In this document: piece after piece, positions 63,207 to 64,000 of the stretch
Layout of the letters: each line of letters starts with the position of its first letter
Numbering within the stretch: the first letter of the stretch is position 1
DNA from: Mesorhizobium loti
GTDB taxonomy: Bacteria > Pseudomonadota > Alphaproteobacteria > Rhizobiales > Rhizobiaceae
Direction: 5' to 3'
Assembly: GCF_003148495.1 (NCBI RefSeq)
Contig: NZ_QGGH01000003.1
Span: 637,240 to 701,239, forward strand
Length of the DNA stretch: 64,000 nucleotides
The notes under the pieces: model-generated
What the model was told of the DNA's origin: nothing
The model's database searches: none
Seen by the model: the letters and a program-made list of their open reading frames with translations, nothing else
Position numbers and translations under genes: made by a program

Positions 63207-64000
63207 ATGCCGACCGAAGTCATTCTTCCCAAGGTCGACATGGACATGGCGACCGGACAGATTTCACGCTGGTTTGCCGAGGAAGGCGCGCACGTCAAGA
63301 AGGGCGATGTGCTGTTCGAGATCGAAACCGACAAGGCGGCGATGGAGATCGACGCGCCGGCCAGCGGCGTCTTGCGCGACGTCACTGGCAAAGAGGGGGT
63401 AGACATTGCTGTCGGTGCTGCCGTGGCGTGGATTTATGCCGACGGTGAAAGCTATGCGCCAATCTCCCCCCTCGAGGGGGAGATGTCGGCGAAGTCGACA
63501 GAGGGGGTCGCTTCAGAAGGCACTGCCTTTGCGCCGAGTCCGGTCGAACCGACCCCACCCGACCGGCCCTTGGCCGGCCACCCTCCCCTCAAGGGGGAGG
63601 GGGAAACCCGCGCGACACCTTTGGCGCGGCGCCTTGCCCGTGAGGCGGGCATCGTTCTTTCCAACATATCAGGCACAGGCCCATACGGCCGCGTGGTCAA
63701 GGCGGACATCGACGCCGCACTTTCCTCCCCCCTTGAGGGGGAGGTGTCCGCGAAGCGGACGGAGGGGGTCGCCTCAGAAGGCACCACCTTCGCGCCGAGC
63801 CCAGTCGAAACGACCCCACCCGACCGGCCCTTGGCTGGCCACCCTCCCCTCAAGGGGGAGGGGGACGTCCTGCGCTTGTTCGAGGCGGGCTCCTACGACC
63901 TCGTGCCGCATGACAACATGCGCAAGACCATTGCGCGCCGGCTGGTCGAGGCCAAGACCACCATCCCGCATTTCTACCTGACGCTCGACTGTGAGCTCGA
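63207..64000 (+). CDS. Dihydrolipoamide acyltransferase (E2), 5' part, with two in-frame repeats
   Basis: The 264 codons seen have an N-terminal lipoyl domain (about residues 1-80, lysine in EIETDKAAMEIDAPA) and a subunit-binding domain (about 133-172; PLARRLAREAGIVLSNISGT, then GPYGRVV). The start of the catalytic domain follows (about 226 on; NMRKTIARRLVEAKTT). Two copies of a 46-codon repeat (63465-63602, 63726-63863) sit in the linkers before and after the binding domain. The frame stays open throughout, so it is not a pseudogene. The window edge cuts the gene. Confidence 0.92.
   Translation, partial: MPTEVILPKVDMDMATGQISRWFAEEGAHVKKGDVLFEIETDKAAMEIDAPASGVLRDVTGKEGVDIAVGAAVAWIYADGESYAPISPLEGEMSAKSTEGVASEGTAFAPSPVEPTPPDRPLAGHPPLKGEGETRATPLARRLAREAGIVLSNISGTGPYGRVVKADIDAALSSPLEGEVSAKRTEGVASEGTTFAPSPVETTPPDRPLAGHPPLKGEGDVLRLFEAGSYDLVPHDNMRKTIARRLVEAKTTIPHFYLTLDCEL
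63465..63602 (+). repeat. In-frame palindromic repeat within E2, copy 1
   Basis: The 138-bp repeat has palindromic ends (TCCCCCCTCGAGGGGGAG at the start, CCCCTCAAGGGGGAGG at the end). It adds 46 residues, starting SPLEGEMSAKSTEG and ending GHPPLKGEG. It is nearly identical to copy 2, differing at four of 46 residues. It lies between the lipoyl and binding domains. Confidence 0.85.
63726..63863 (+). repeat. In-frame palindromic repeat within E2, copy 2
   Basis: It has the same length and order as copy 1, starting SPLEGEVSAKRTEG and ending GHPPLKGEG, and begins 261 bp further on. It lies between the subunit-binding domain and the catalytic domain. The shared frame, phase and linker position argue that both insertions were tolerated because they add soluble linker. 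Confidence 0.85.

Noticed and set aside
63406..63981. Open frames in other phases across the E2 repeats
   Set aside because: The proline/arginine-rich frames on both strands arise from the GC-rich palindromic repeats. The frame from 63207 carries the lipoyl, binding and catalytic domains.

Overview
This GC-rich, gene-dense window looks like an alphaproteobacterial chromosome of the Rhizobiales, most likely Mesorhizobium or a close relative. The organism is inferred from gene content: a PhyR-NepR-EcfG stress module with an HWE-type histidine kinase, BetI-like and OmpR-like regulators, many ABC transporters, polyhydroxybutyrate-cycle genes, and palindromic repeats of a rhizobial kind. I see no rRNA, tRNA, CRISPR array, phage or insertion sequence.

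Region 1 (1-8.7 kb) is a general-stress-response island. It holds phyR, nepR and the ECF sigma factor gene ecfG, a single-domain response regulator, a Crp/Fnr regulator, an HWE histidine kinase and several envelope-type genes (DUF1328, DUF883, a holin-like membrane protein, a 57-residue membrane protein, a diacylglycerol kinase-like protein and a triple PRC-barrel protein). Eight promoter-like sites with exactly GGAAC-N16-CGTT precede eight of these transcription units. Region 2 (8.8-13.7 kb) holds a sulfatase/phosphonate monoester hydrolase-type enzyme, a three-gene detoxification-like operon (VOC dioxygenase, esterase, GNAT) and a membrane dipeptidase.

Region 3 (13.7-30.4 kb) appears to be one catabolic regulon spread over five transcription units. 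It includes two phytoene-desaturase-like flavoproteins, a GcvT-like aminomethyltransferase, a methyltransferase, a BetI-like TetR regulator, two duplicated PotD-like binding proteins, a flavin amine oxidase, a Pot-type ABC transporter, a class III aminotransferase and a Rieske oxygenase. A shared palindrome of the form TTGAAY-N4-RTTCAA lies in the three control regions that serve these units. The likely substrate class is a polyamine or methylated amine; this is inference.

Region 4 (30.9-42.4 kb) carries a hybrid histidine kinase, two divergent OmpR-type regulators (one with a degenerate receiver), an L,D-transpeptidase, an RND efflux pump with its TetR repressor and operator, and an Lrp regulator. 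Region 5 (42.5-54.2 kb) carries a kinase-M23-aminotransferase triple fusion, amino-acid binding proteins, a LacI-controlled cluster with an unusual long ABC permease and a GH1 glycosidase, and a Pit phosphate transporter.

Region 6 (54.2-64 kb) carries a patatin phospholipase, acetoacetate decarboxylase, 3-hydroxybutyrate dehydrogenase, a calcineurin-type phosphodiesterase, an orphan carrier-protein/thioesterase with a cysteine nucleophile, and a 2-oxoacid dehydrogenase operon. Its E2 gene contains two in-frame copies of a 138-bp palindromic repeat, each in an interdomain linker. The right edge cuts this E2 gene and the left edge cuts a DUF1328 gene.
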